A stretch of DNA of 5,061 nt from the NCBI GenBank assembly GCA_030728235.1, contig JANRAA010000146.1, positions 1-5,061 on the forward strand. Reading direction: 5' to 3'. Positions 1 to 5,061 of the stretch are shown here, one piece after another (positions within the stretch are counted from its first letter, which is position 1; the number at the start of each line of letters is the position of its first letter). The stretch comes from Flavobacteriales bacterium. GTDB lineage: Bacteria > Bacteroidota > Bacteroidia > Flavobacteriales_D > Sanyastnellaceae. The notes below the pieces were generated by a model. The model saw only the letters and a program-made list of their open reading frames with translations. It was not told the origin of the DNA and did not search any database. The translations under genes and the position numbers were made by a program.

Positions 1-273
1 AGGTTGCACATTGTTCTCGGCATGTCGTCAGACAAAGATATTTCTCTGATTCTTCGCTTGTTTCCAAAAGATGCTTCTTATTATTTCTGCGCTGCCGATA
101 TACCTCGTGCGCTTTCACCGGAGGATCTTCAAGAGAAGGCGAAGGTTGAGGGACTTCAGGGAGAGGTATTTGAGTCGGTTCGCAAAGCGTATGAGGCTGC
201 GCGTATTTATGCAGGCAAGGGCGATTTGATATTTATTGGTGGCAGTGTTTTCGTTGTTGCGGAAGTAGTGTAA
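1..273 (+). CDS. folC: Bifunctional dihydrofolate synthase / folylpolyglutamate synthase, C-terminal fragment
   Basis: This is the last 90 codons of a gene that begins left of the window; the frame is open from base 1 and stops at TAA 271-273. FolC adds glutamate to dihydropteroate and then to reduced folates in the cytoplasm, using ATP. The visible part is the end of the Mur-ligase-like C-terminal domain. It starts with a strand read as HIVLGMSSDKD, continues with a 'YYFCAADIPRALSPEDLQEKA' type stretch in which a Cys/Ala-X-X-PRA motif is followed by a helix, and closes with the family's terminal strand 'GDLIFIGGSVFVVAEVV'. The match to Bacteroidota FolC tails is strong from memory. The active-site P-loop lies outside the window, so completeness of the gene cannot be judged. 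A terminator follows the stop codon directly, so folC is the last gene of its transcript. Confidence 0.9.
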   Translation, partial: RLHIVLGMSSDKDISLILRLFPKDASYYFCAADIPRALSPEDLQEKAKVEGLQGEVFESVRKAYEAARIYAGKGDLIFIGGSVFVVAEVV

Positions 274-277
274 AAAA

Positions 278-302
278 AAAGTCCGCAAACGATGCGGACT
301 TT
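278..302. terminator. Bidirectional intrinsic terminator between folC and the convergent secreted-protein gene
   Basis: Bases 278-287 (AAAGTCCGCA) pair with 293-302 (TGCGGACTTT) around the five-base loop AACGA, a perfect ten-base-pair stem. On the plus strand only three T's end the stem. On the minus strand the stem is followed by nine U's, read from the A run at 272-280. The hairpin is therefore best formed as the terminator of the minus-strand gene ending at 322, and it also lies directly behind the folC stop codon. One structure probably serves both convergent genes. Confidence 0.85.
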
Positions 303-321
303 CACTTGTATTCAGGGTAAA

Positions 322-789
322 TTATTTTTTTCGTTCGGTTCCACCAGTAGGTTTTGGTGCAACTTTAGATCCAGCGTCTTTGGAGTCTTGTCCGCCAATT
401 TTAATGTTTCCCATATCAACTTTTTCAAGTTCTTTCGACATCAGGATGTGAATTTCCTTTCCTTGTTTTGTTTCTATTGTGAATGACTCACCGATTTTCC
501 AACCAAGCAAACTAGCTGTATTTACAGCTTGAAGAACACTTTCGAAGCTGGTTTTTTTCAAGTTGTCCATTTCAATGCGAAGTTCTTTATCGGAAACAAC
601 CGATCCTGTTGCGCCGTCGAAATTCACACGAATGATTTGTCGGCCTTGTTGATCGATTATCAATACTTCACCAAAATAAGTTTTGGTTTCGTTAGGCACT
701 CTGCCATCCATTTCCTGGGTGGTCTTTCTTGTTTGTGATATGCCAATCATTGGAATAGCTAGGCACAACATTAAAATCAATTTCTTCAT
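322..789 (-). CDS. Small secreted protein of unknown function
   Basis: A 155-residue protein that I do not recognise as a named family. Residues 1-18 form a clear signal peptide: two lysines at 2-3, a hydrophobic core to about residue 16, and 'GIS|Q', a cleavage context common in Bacteroidota. The lone Cys at position 9 sits inside the hydrophobic core without a lipobox, so a lipoprotein is unlikely. The mature part (about 19-125) looks like a small alpha/beta fold: strands near 40-46 and 51-57, a helix near 81-94 followed by 'LLGWKIGESF', and a strand near 112-118. The tail from about residue 130 is low in complexity and rich in Gly, Lys and Pro, probably disordered. The start ATG at 789-787 is fixed by the signal peptide; no Shine-Dalgarno is visible. 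The protein should be periplasmic or exported. The gene is monocistronic, convergent with folC and divergent from the DUF1761 gene. It is a real gene by its signal peptide and terminator; its function is unknown. Confidence 0.8.
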   Translation of the reverse strand: MKKLILMLCLAIPMIGISQTRKTTQEMDGRVPNETKTYFGEVLIIDQQGRQIIRVNFDGATGSVVSDKELRIEMDNLKKTSFESVLQAVNTASLLGWKIGESFTIETKQGKEIHILMSKELEKVDMGNIKIGGQDSKDAGSKVAPKPTGGTERKK

Positions 790-812
790 GTCCGTCAGTT
801 TTTTTTGGAGTT

Positions 813-820
813 GAAAGTTA
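813..820 (-). promoter_or_regulatory. Possible -7 promoter element for the secreted-protein gene
   Basis: Read on the minus strand this is TAACTTTC, one mismatch from the Bacteroidota -7 consensus TAnnTTTG. It would place transcription start near base 808, about 20 bases before the ATG. No TTG is seen at the expected -33 distance; instead the inverted repeat at 832-848 occupies that region. Weak call. Confidence 0.25.
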
Positions 821-831
821 CATTTTTCTTA

Positions 832-848
832 ATTAGGATTTTCCTAAT
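832..848. repeat. Short perfect inverted repeat, possible operator
   Basis: ATTAGGA (832-838) and TCCTAAT (842-848) are perfectly complementary around TTT, so this is a seven-base-pair inverted repeat. It lies in the divergent intergenic region, directly upstream of the weak -7 element at 813-820. There is no T run on either side, so a terminator is unlikely. It could be an operator or chance in AT-rich DNA. Confidence 0.35.
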
Positions 849-899
849 GATTCGTTAAAAGCGTTTGGTCAAAGCAAATCTTGTTCCGAAAATGAAATC

Positions 900-930
900 G
901 TTTCGATTGGAATATTAACTTTATCGAAAC
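900..930. repeat. Perfect 8-bp inverted repeat upstream of the DUF1761 gene
   Basis: GTTTCGAT (900-907) and ATCGAAAC (923-930) are exact reverse complements separated by 15 bases, centred near 915. The half-site spacing is 23 bases from start to start, about two helical turns, which fits binding by a dimeric regulator. The spacer carries TAACTTTA (916-923), a one-mismatch version of the -7 promoter box, so a bound protein would cover the likely promoter of the gene starting at 946. No TTG is found at the -33 distance. The operator role is an inference. Confidence 0.45.
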
Positions 931-945
931 CAAAACCAAAATGTT

Positions 946-1446
946 ATGATGCCAAATATGCTTGCAGTTTTAATAGCTGCTATTATTCCCTTGATAATAG
1001 GTTCGGTCTGGTACAATCCAAAAGTCTTTGGGAATACCTGGATGCGAGTCGCAGAGGTTAGTGAAGAGAAGCTAAAGGGTGGCAATATGATTGTCATTTT
1101 TCTAGTGACCTTTGTATTCAGCTTCTTCTTGTCATTCATTATGTTTCCAGTTGTTGTCCACCAAGCTGCCTTGTTTTCACTCTTTGCTGGAGAGCCAGGA
1201 GTAATGGAAGGCAGTGGACCAGCGTTCGAGCAGCTGAATGGTTTGATGGAGCAATTTGGGGGCAGTTTCAGAACGTTTAAGCACGGAGTTTTGCACGGAG
1301 TGATTGAAGCGTTGTTCTTCGCAATGCCAATTATAGGAATAAATGCACTTTTTGAGCGCCGAGGTTTCAAGTATATAATGATACACGTCGGTTACTGGGT
1401 ATTGACATTGGCGCTGATGGGCGGGATTTTATGCCAGTGGGGATAA
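946..1446 (+). CDS. DUF1761-type integral membrane protein
   Basis: A 166-residue membrane protein whose pattern fits the DUF1761 family, for which I know no established function. Four hydrophobic segments are visible at about residues 5-22, 49-71, 113-134 and 142-162. The family hallmark follows the first one: 'WYNPKVFGNTWM' at 22-33, matching the usual W-Y-x-P-x-x-F-G-x-x-W pattern. The long loop between segments two and three (about 75-110) is Gly- and Glu-containing; 'FKHGVLHGV' at 111-119 holds two histidines at the start of segment three. ATG codons at 946, 949 and 958 are all possible starts; none has a Shine-Dalgarno, and I keep the first. The gene stands alone, divergent from the secreted-protein gene and convergent with the methyltransferase. 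An inverted repeat lies 16 bases upstream. Family call is by motif recall, not by search. Confidence 0.82.
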   Translation: MMPNMLAVLIAAIIPLIIGSVWYNPKVFGNTWMRVAEVSEEKLKGGNMIVIFLVTFVFSFFLSFIMFPVVVHQAALFSLFAGEPGVMEGSGPAFEQLNGLMEQFGGSFRTFKHGVLHGVIEALFFAMPIIGINALFERRGFKYIMIHVGYWVLTLALMGGILCQWG

Positions 1447-1451
1447 GATTG

Positions 1452-1484
1452 AAAAGGGCTTCAAGAAGGGAGGCCCTTTTTTTT
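1452..1484. terminator. Bidirectional intrinsic terminator between DUF1761 gene and methyltransferase gene
   Basis: AAAAGGGC (1452-1459) pairs with GCCCTTTT (1473-1480) around a 13-base loop, and the T run continues to 1484, giving eight T's in all. This is a standard terminator for the plus-strand gene ending at 1446. On the minus strand the same stem starts right at the methyltransferase stop codon (1485-1483), which lies in the A run; the U tract in that direction is only the four U's that close the stem. It works best for the plus strand and may serve both. Confidence 0.85.
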
Positions 1485-2262
1485 AATATCGAATCACATG
1501 ATGTTGTTTAACCATTCCCGGTCTCGAAAACAAAATCCCAAGTTCAAAAAGATCCAGAGACAAATCCACATCAGCCGAGTCACAAAGTTGTTTCCATGCT
1601 CGATTCATATCTGCAGACCAATTAATATCGTCGATCACAATGCATCCATTTTCTTTCAGTTGTGGTCGAAGTTGTTCGTAATACCTCAATAACGATTCAC
1701 CCTTATGATCACCATCAATGAAGATGAAATCAAAGGTTTGTTTCTCCAGTTTTTTAAGTTCATTATCGAACGTATTTACACGATAATCGATTCTCCGTTT
1801 ATCCTTATTAAGACTTGATGCGATATTAGATATTGCATCACTTGCATCAACTGTTATGACTGACCCCCTCGTTGCCGAACTTAAATAAAGCGATGTAATG
1901 CCTAGTGATGTCCCTAACTCAAGGACATCAACATAATTCATGTGATTGATCAAACGAAACATCATCCTTGCATATCTCGGGTGCTTTAACGATTTCGAAG
2001 CAATTTTTGAAACAATCTTTGTGTGCATTGTACTTCCATCGCCGTTCGCTCCGAAATCTATTACACCAATGCTTGAGTGCATTTGTTTTAAATTATCCCG
2101 TTGTTTTTCAATTTCAGAGAAGGCATAGTATAACTTTTCATCGTTGAAAACCTCCTGAAAAAGTTTGAATATAAAGGCACTGTGTGCACCATGCACACCT
2201 TTTGCCTCAATCAAATATCTCAGAAATGATAAAATTCTCTGCATAGAGCAAATTAACATCAT
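1483..2262 (-). CDS. Class I SAM-dependent methyltransferase (O-methyltransferase-like)
   Basis: A 259-residue cytoplasmic protein with a Rossmann-type S-adenosylmethionine fold. Motif I, 'VLELGTSLGI', spans 113-122; the acidic residue after strand two is Asp139 in 'ITVDA'; 'FDFIFIDGDH' at 177-186 and 'CIVIDDINW' at 207-215 are the DxDH and DD motifs seen in metal-using O-methyltransferases, so Asp183, Asp211 and Asp212 may bind metal. The end, 'LFELGILFSRPG', is the strand pair that closes the fold. About 110 residues precede the SAM domain; they include 'GVHGAHSAFIF' at 22-32, resembling an HG-x-HS-x-F motif I recall in Bacteroidota homologues. The substrate cannot be told. ATG codons at 2262, 2259 and 2244 are possible starts; family proteins usually begin about 15-20 residues before the HGxHS motif, so residue 7 (base 2244) is a serious alternative. 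No Shine-Dalgarno is visible. The gene is divergent from the tRNA and monocistronic. Confidence 0.85.
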   Translation of the reverse strand: MMLICSMQRILSFLRYLIEAKGVHGAHSAFIFKLFQEVFNDEKLYYAFSEIEKQRDNLKQMHSSIGVIDFGANGDGSTMHTKIVSKIASKSLKHPRYARMMFRLINHMNYVDVLELGTSLGITSLYLSSATRGSVITVDASDAISNIASSLNKDKRRIDYRVNTFDNELKKLEKQTFDFIFIDGDHKGESLLRYYEQLRPQLKENGCIVIDDINWSADMNRAWKQLCDSADVDLSLDLFELGILFSRPGMVKQHHVIRY

Positions 2263-2285
2263 TCTCGAAAAAAATAAACGATTTG

Positions 2286-2315
2286 TTGCGCTGATTTAAA
2301 ATTCTTGTATATTTG
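2286..2315 (+). promoter_or_regulatory. Bacteroidota-type promoter of the tRNA-Val gene
   Basis: TTG at 2286-2288 (preceded by another TTTG at 2282-2285) is followed after exactly 19 bases by TATATTTG at 2308-2315, a perfect match to the -7 consensus TAnnTTTG. Spacing and sequence fit the -33/-7 promoter used by the primary sigma factor of Bacteroidota. Transcription should start near 2320, about ten bases before the mature tRNA. Confidence 0.75.
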
Positions 2316-2330
2316 CCATCCCAAAACGAT

Positions 2331-2405
2331 GGGAGATTAGCTCAGCTGGTTCAGAGCACCTGCCTTACAAGCAGGGGGTCACTGGTTCGAACCCAGTATC
2401 TCCCA
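2331..2405 (+). tRNA. tRNA-Val (anticodon UAC)
   Basis: A complete 75-base cloverleaf. Acceptor stem GGGAGAT (2331-2337) pairs with ATCTCCC (2398-2404); the D arm is GCTC/GAGC; the anticodon stem CCTGC/GCAGG encloses the loop CTTACAA (2364-2370) with anticodon TAC at 2366-2368, which reads valine GUA and, with usual wobble modification, other GUN codons. The T arm is ACTGG/CCAGT with loop TTCGAAC. The discriminator base is A2405. The next bases are CTA, so the CCA end is not encoded and must be added by the CCA-adding enzyme. It has its own promoter and terminator and is therefore a single-gene unit. Confidence 0.97.
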
Positions 2406-2409
2406 CTAC

Positions 2410-2434
2410 AAGCCCCGCAATAGCGGGGCTTTTT
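2410..2434 (+). terminator. Intrinsic terminator of the tRNA-Val gene
   Basis: AAGCCCCGC (2410-2418) and GCGGGGCTT (2423-2431) form a perfect nine-base-pair GC-rich stem with the tetraloop AATA, followed by a T run (to 2434, then ATTTAT). It lies five bases behind the tRNA 3' end and separates it from the GIY-YIG remnant. Confidence 0.92.
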
Positions 2435-2446
2435 ATTTATACCCCA

Positions 2447-2593
2447 ATGCATTATCTGTACATATTGTTCTCAGCCGAAAAAAATGGTTACTACATTGGA
2501 TCAACTTCCGATGTAGCATCTCGCCTTCGTCGACATCTTAGCAGTCACAAAGGCTACTCTGGTCAGGTAAAAGATTCAAATCTGTGTTTCTAA
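2447..2593 (+). pseudogene. GIY-YIG endonuclease, 5' half only (truncated remnant)
   Basis: A 48-codon frame from ATG 2447 to TAA 2591-2593. It reads like the start of a small stand-alone GIY-YIG nuclease, which is usually about 80-100 residues. Visible are 'HYLYILFS' at 2-9 (the GIY strand), 'GYYIGSTSDVASRLRRH' at 14-30 (the YIG strand, then the helix with the conserved Arg26) and 'HLSSHKGYSGQVKD' at 30-43, typical of the loop before the conserved Trp. After Asp43 the match stops: the expected Trp and the following strand are replaced by SNLCF and a stop. The second half, which in this fold carries the catalytic glutamate, is not found in any frame before 2700. The product, if made, should be inactive as a nuclease. 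It starts only 12 bases behind the tRNA terminator. No Shine-Dalgarno or own promoter is visible. The family call is firm by motif; the pseudogene status is inferred from length. Confidence 0.8.
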
Positions 2594-2687
2594 AACTCTA
2601 ATCTAAACACCAAAATTTCCATACCTGTTATTTTCATTCCTGTCTAAATACACTTTTAAGTTAGTGCGAGATCATGGGGTTTGTCCG

Positions 2688-2695
2688 TAACTTTG
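2688..2695 (+). promoter_or_regulatory. Likely -7 promoter element for the kinase-gpmI operon
   Basis: TAACTTTG matches the Bacteroidota -7 consensus TAnnTTTG exactly. It ends four bases before the kinase ATG at 2700, so transcription would start at or within a base or two of the start codon. A TTG at the -33 distance is missing (GTG at 2664-2666 lies 21 bases upstream), which lowers confidence. The stretch 2594-2687 before it holds no other feature that I can support. Confidence 0.45.
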
Positions 2696-2699
2696 ACTC

Positions 2700-3653
2700 A
2701 TGAACACAGGGCTCAAGCGCAGTAGTTTGATATTTTATTTGCTTACCATTTATGTGTTGTTTCAATTTTTTTGGTGGGCATTTCACATCATCCAATTGGA
2801 GCAATCGATAAGAGATTTGTCGTTGGTTGGATTGAGTGACCAGACTGAGATAATTGCATTACAGAAGGGTTATTTGAGTAAGGTTTATATGGTTGTTGGT
2901 GAAGGCGCAGTGTTCGCAATTCTTCTTCTTATTGGGGTTTGGCGCATTCAGCGGTTTTTCATCAAAGAAGCGGCTTTGGCTGGCAAAGAACGAAACTTTA
3001 TGCTCGCGGTAACCCATGAATTGAAAACACCAATAGCTACCGTTCGGTTGCTGCTTCAGACATTGAGTCGGAGTGGTGTTAGCGAAGATCAAGCGAAAAA
3101 GATGAAAATCGAAGCGATCAATGAAACACATCGGCTAGAGCATTTGGTTCAGAACATACTACTTTCAACAAGGTTGGATGAACTTGAAATGATTGATCGA
3201 TCTCGTCTTGATTTGGCGCAGATTATTGATCAATGCGTTGTTAAGATGAGGCGAATTGCGGGAGTTGGCCAGACGATTGAGTCGCGTATTGAAGGCGATG
3301 TCATTTTCTTTGGTGATGCGATGATGATTGAATCGATGCTGTCGAATTTAATCGAGAATGCCATCAAGTATTCGCCTGAAGAAAGTTCGATTGACGTAGA
3401 AGCGGCAGTTCTAGAAGGCCTTGTTCAGATCAGGGTGTTGGATCGAGGAGTTGGAGTCATTCCGCCCGAAAGGGAAAAGATCTTTGAGAAATTTTACCGC
3501 ATTGGATCTGAAGAAACCAGAGAATCGAAAGGGACAGGATTGGGACTGTTTATTGTCAAACAAATTGTAAATATGCACAACGGTGAGGTGCATGCTTTAG
3601 GAAGAGAAGGTGGAGGGAGTATTTTTGAGGTTCACCTGCCAAAAAATAAATGA
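2700..3653 (+). CDS. Membrane sensor histidine kinase (HisKA / HATPase_c)
   Basis: A 317-residue inner-membrane kinase of a two-component system. Two transmembrane segments (about 9-31 and 62-84) enclose a short periplasmic loop of about 30 residues, too small for a classical ligand-binding domain. There is no HAMP or PAS domain; the second segment leads almost directly to the dimerisation helix. The H-box is 'AVTHELKTP' with phospho-acceptor His106; the adjoining E-L-K-T fits the E-x-x-T motif of kinases that also dephosphorylate their partner. The ATP-binding domain has the N-box 'NLIENAIKYSP' (216-226, Asn220), G1 'DRGVGV' (248-253), F-box 'IFEKFYR' (261-267) and G2 'GTGLGL' (278-283), all intact. 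The ATG at 2700 suits the first membrane helix; no Shine-Dalgarno is visible. No response regulator is encoded beside it in this window. Its stop overlaps or nearly touches the gpmI start, so both are probably one operon. Confidence 0.93.
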   Translation: MNTGLKRSSLIFYLLTIYVLFQFFWWAFHIIQLEQSIRDLSLVGLSDQTEIIALQKGYLSKVYMVVGEGAVFAILLLIGVWRIQRFFIKEAALAGKERNFMLAVTHELKTPIATVRLLLQTLSRSGVSEDQAKKMKIEAINETHRLEHLVQNILLSTRLDELEMIDRSRLDLAQIIDQCVVKMRRIAGVGQTIESRIEGDVIFFGDAMMIESMLSNLIENAIKYSPEESSIDVEAAVLEGLVQIRVLDRGVGVIPPEREKIFEKFYRIGSEETRESKGTGLGLFIVKQIVNMHNGEVHALGREGGGSIFEVHLPKNK

Positions 3654-5061
3654 ACATGAAGAAAGTTGGATTAATCATATTGGATGGTTGGGGCATTGGT
3701 GCTAAAGATGAATCTGATGCAGTTTTTAAGGCGAACACTCCTGTCATGGATGGTTTGCTAAGCAATTTTGCCAACGGCACATTGCTAACGGATGGGGAGA
3801 ATGTTGGATTGCCTGAAGGACAAATGGGTAATAGTGAAGTAGGCCACATGAATATCGGTGCAGGACGTGTTGTTTTTCAAGACCTCGTTCGCATCAATAA
3901 AGACATAAGAGAGGGAGAGTTGCGCAAGAATCAAACGTTAATAGAGGCGTTTGAAATGGCCAAAGATCGAAATTGCAAGTTGCATTTTATGGGATTGGTT
4001 TCAGATGGTGGGGTGCATTCTTCGCAGGAACATTTGCATGCGCTTTGCGATTATGCGGATGCTTTTGGTTTGGAAAAGGTATTTATTCATGCTTTTACCG
4101 ACGGAAGAGACACGGATCCAAAGTCAGGATTGGCCTTCATTAAAAAGCTCGATGCACACATAAAAGATAGGTCAGCTAAAATTGCCAGTGTAGTAGGACG
4201 TTACTACGCTATGGACCGAGACAAAAGATGGGAACGGGTAAAGCTTGCGTACGATTTGCTCGTGAAAGGCGAAGGAGAGCAGTTTGAGTCAGCAGAGGCA
4301 GGGATGACAGTCTCTTACGAGAGAGATATCACCGATGAATTCATCAAACCGTTTACAGTAGGCCCGCATCAAGCAGTGATTGAGCCGAATGATGTGGTGG
4401 TTTGTTTCAATTTCAGAACAGACCGCTGTCGGGAGATTACACAGGTTTTGACGCAATCGGCTTTTCCGGAGTTTAACATGTCGCCGCTTGACCTCGGTTA
4501 TTTCACCATGACCAAGTATGATGAGACATTCAAGAACGTGCATGTATTGTATCAAAAAGATGATTTAAAGAAAACACTTGGGGAGGTTGTTAGTGATGCC
4601 GGTTTGAAGCAAGTGCGCATTGCTGAAACGGAGAAGTATCCCCATGTAACATTTTTCTTTTCAGGAGGGCGAGAAGCCGAATTCACAGGAGAGTCGAGGT
4701 TGATGGCACATTCTCCGAAGGTTGCTACATATGATTTGCAACCAGAAATGAGTGCAGGCAAGATTGTAGAGTTGATTACCCCTGTTTTGGAGGGTGAAAG
4801 TGCAGATTTCTTCTGTTTGAATTTCGCTAATCCGGACATGGTAGGGCATACCGGTGTTTTTTCCGCAATTGTAAGAGCTGTTGAATTCACTGATCAATGT
4901 CTTGGAGAGGTGATCAATGCCGGCCGTGAGCATGGCTATTCATTCATAGTTATTGCCGATCATGGTAATGCGGACTTTGCTATCAACCCTGATGGCAGTC
5001 CGAACACAGCTCACAGCTTGAATCCGGTGCCATTCGTTGTAGTAGATAACGACATAAAAAA
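3650..5061 (+). CDS. gpmI: 2,3-bisphosphoglycerate-independent phosphoglycerate mutase (right end missing)
   Basis: This cytoplasmic enzyme interconverts 3- and 2-phosphoglycerate in glycolysis and gluconeogenesis, using two Mn ions and a phosphoserine intermediate. The frame is open to the window edge and gives 470 residues; the family is about 505-515 long, so some 40 are missing. Active-site residues, numbered from ATG 3650: Asp12 in 'ILDGWG', nucleophile Ser62 in 'MGNSEVGH', His123 in 'SDGGVHSS', 'DGRDTDP' at 151-157, 'RTDR' at 256-259, Lys329 in 'ETEKYPH', Asp396 and His400 in 'NPDMVGHTG', 'DHGNAD' from 437, and His455 in 'TAHS'. All are present, so the enzyme should be active. ATG 3650 overlaps the kinase stop as ATGA and gives numbering like the Bacillus enzyme; ATG 3656, two codons on, is also possible. 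No Shine-Dalgarno is seen, so translation probably depends on coupling to the kinase gene. Confidence 0.96.
   Translation, partial: MNMKKVGLIILDGWGIGAKDESDAVFKANTPVMDGLLSNFANGTLLTDGENVGLPEGQMGNSEVGHMNIGAGRVVFQDLVRINKDIREGELRKNQTLIEAFEMAKDRNCKLHFMGLVSDGGVHSSQEHLHALCDYADAFGLEKVFIHAFTDGRDTDPKSGLAFIKKLDAHIKDRSAKIASVVGRYYAMDRDKRWERVKLAYDLLVKGEGEQFESAEAGMTVSYERDITDEFIKPFTVGPHQAVIEPNDVVVCFNFRTDRCREITQVLTQSAFPEFNMSPLDLGYFTMTKYDETFKNVHVLYQKDDLKKTLGEVVSDAGLKQVRIAETEKYPHVTFFFSGGREAEFTGESRLMAHSPKVATYDLQPEMSAGKIVELITPVLEGESADFFCLNFANPDMVGHTGVFSAIVRAVEFTDQCLGEVINAGREHGYSFIVIADHGNADFAINPDGSPNTAHSLNPVPFVVVDNDIK

Noticed and set aside
292..738. Plus-strand open frames opposite the secreted-protein gene
   Set aside because: The translations are rich in Phe and Cys with no signal or motif, while the minus-strand frame has a signal peptide and a terminator.
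941..949. Two-codon frame ATG-TTA-TGA whose stop overlaps the DUF1761 start codon
   Set aside because: Too short to support as a leader; expected often by chance around an ATGATG start in AT-rich DNA.
921..1370. Long open frame on the minus strand opposite the DUF1761 gene (149 codons)
   Set aside because: It mirrors the real gene, has a low-complexity translation rich in Lys, Pro and Ser, and shows no recognisable motif. The plus-strand protein has a clear family pattern.
2331..2440. tRNA 3' end as a phage or island attachment site
   Set aside because: No second copy of the tRNA 3' end and no integrase gene occurs in the window; only a small GIY-YIG remnant follows.
3951..4163. Possible frameshift within gpmI suggested by an internal plus-strand open frame
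   Set aside because: I translated the main frame base by base from 3650 to 5061; it is continuous and all catalytic motifs are in one frame.
3556..4933. Several minus-strand and other-frame open stretches inside kinase and gpmI
   Set aside because: All lie inside two firmly identified genes with every motif intact; they are shadows of the coding frame.

Overview
The window looks like a compact, moderately AT-rich chromosome segment from a member of the Bacteroidota, most likely Flavobacteriales or a close relative. The evidence is: genes without clear Shine-Dalgarno sequences, exact matches to the Bacteroidota promoter element TAnnTTTG (before the tRNA and before the kinase), a signal peptide ending in the typical '...ISQ', and a methyltransferase of a type I know from Bacteroidota. 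The lineage is inferred from these features, not from a database search.

Layout, left to right. The end of folC (+) runs into a hairpin terminator that it shares with a convergent gene for a small secreted protein of unknown function (-). A 156-bp divergent intergenic region with two separate inverted repeats separates that gene from a DUF1761-type membrane protein (+). That gene converges on a SAM-dependent methyltransferase (-) across a second two-way terminator. A tRNA-Val(UAC) gene (+) follows, with a near-ideal promoter and its own terminator. Directly behind it lies the 5' half of a GIY-YIG endonuclease gene, cut off before its catalytic glutamate. Last is a two-gene operon (+): a membrane sensor histidine kinase and gpmI, the cofactor-independent phosphoglycerate mutase, which is open at the right edge.

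Most genes are housekeeping functions (folate polyglutamylation, glycolysis, tRNA) or widespread families. I see no phage, insertion sequence, CRISPR array or defence system. The points most worth a second look are (1) the GIY-YIG remnant behind the tRNA, whose reading frame stays open backwards through the terminator and the whole tRNA; (2) a histidine kinase with no response regulator beside it, translationally coupled to a glycolytic enzyme; (3) the -7 box so close to the kinase start that its mRNA may be leaderless, with a nine-codon upstream ORF as an alternative reading; and (4) the two inverted repeats in the divergent intergenic region.
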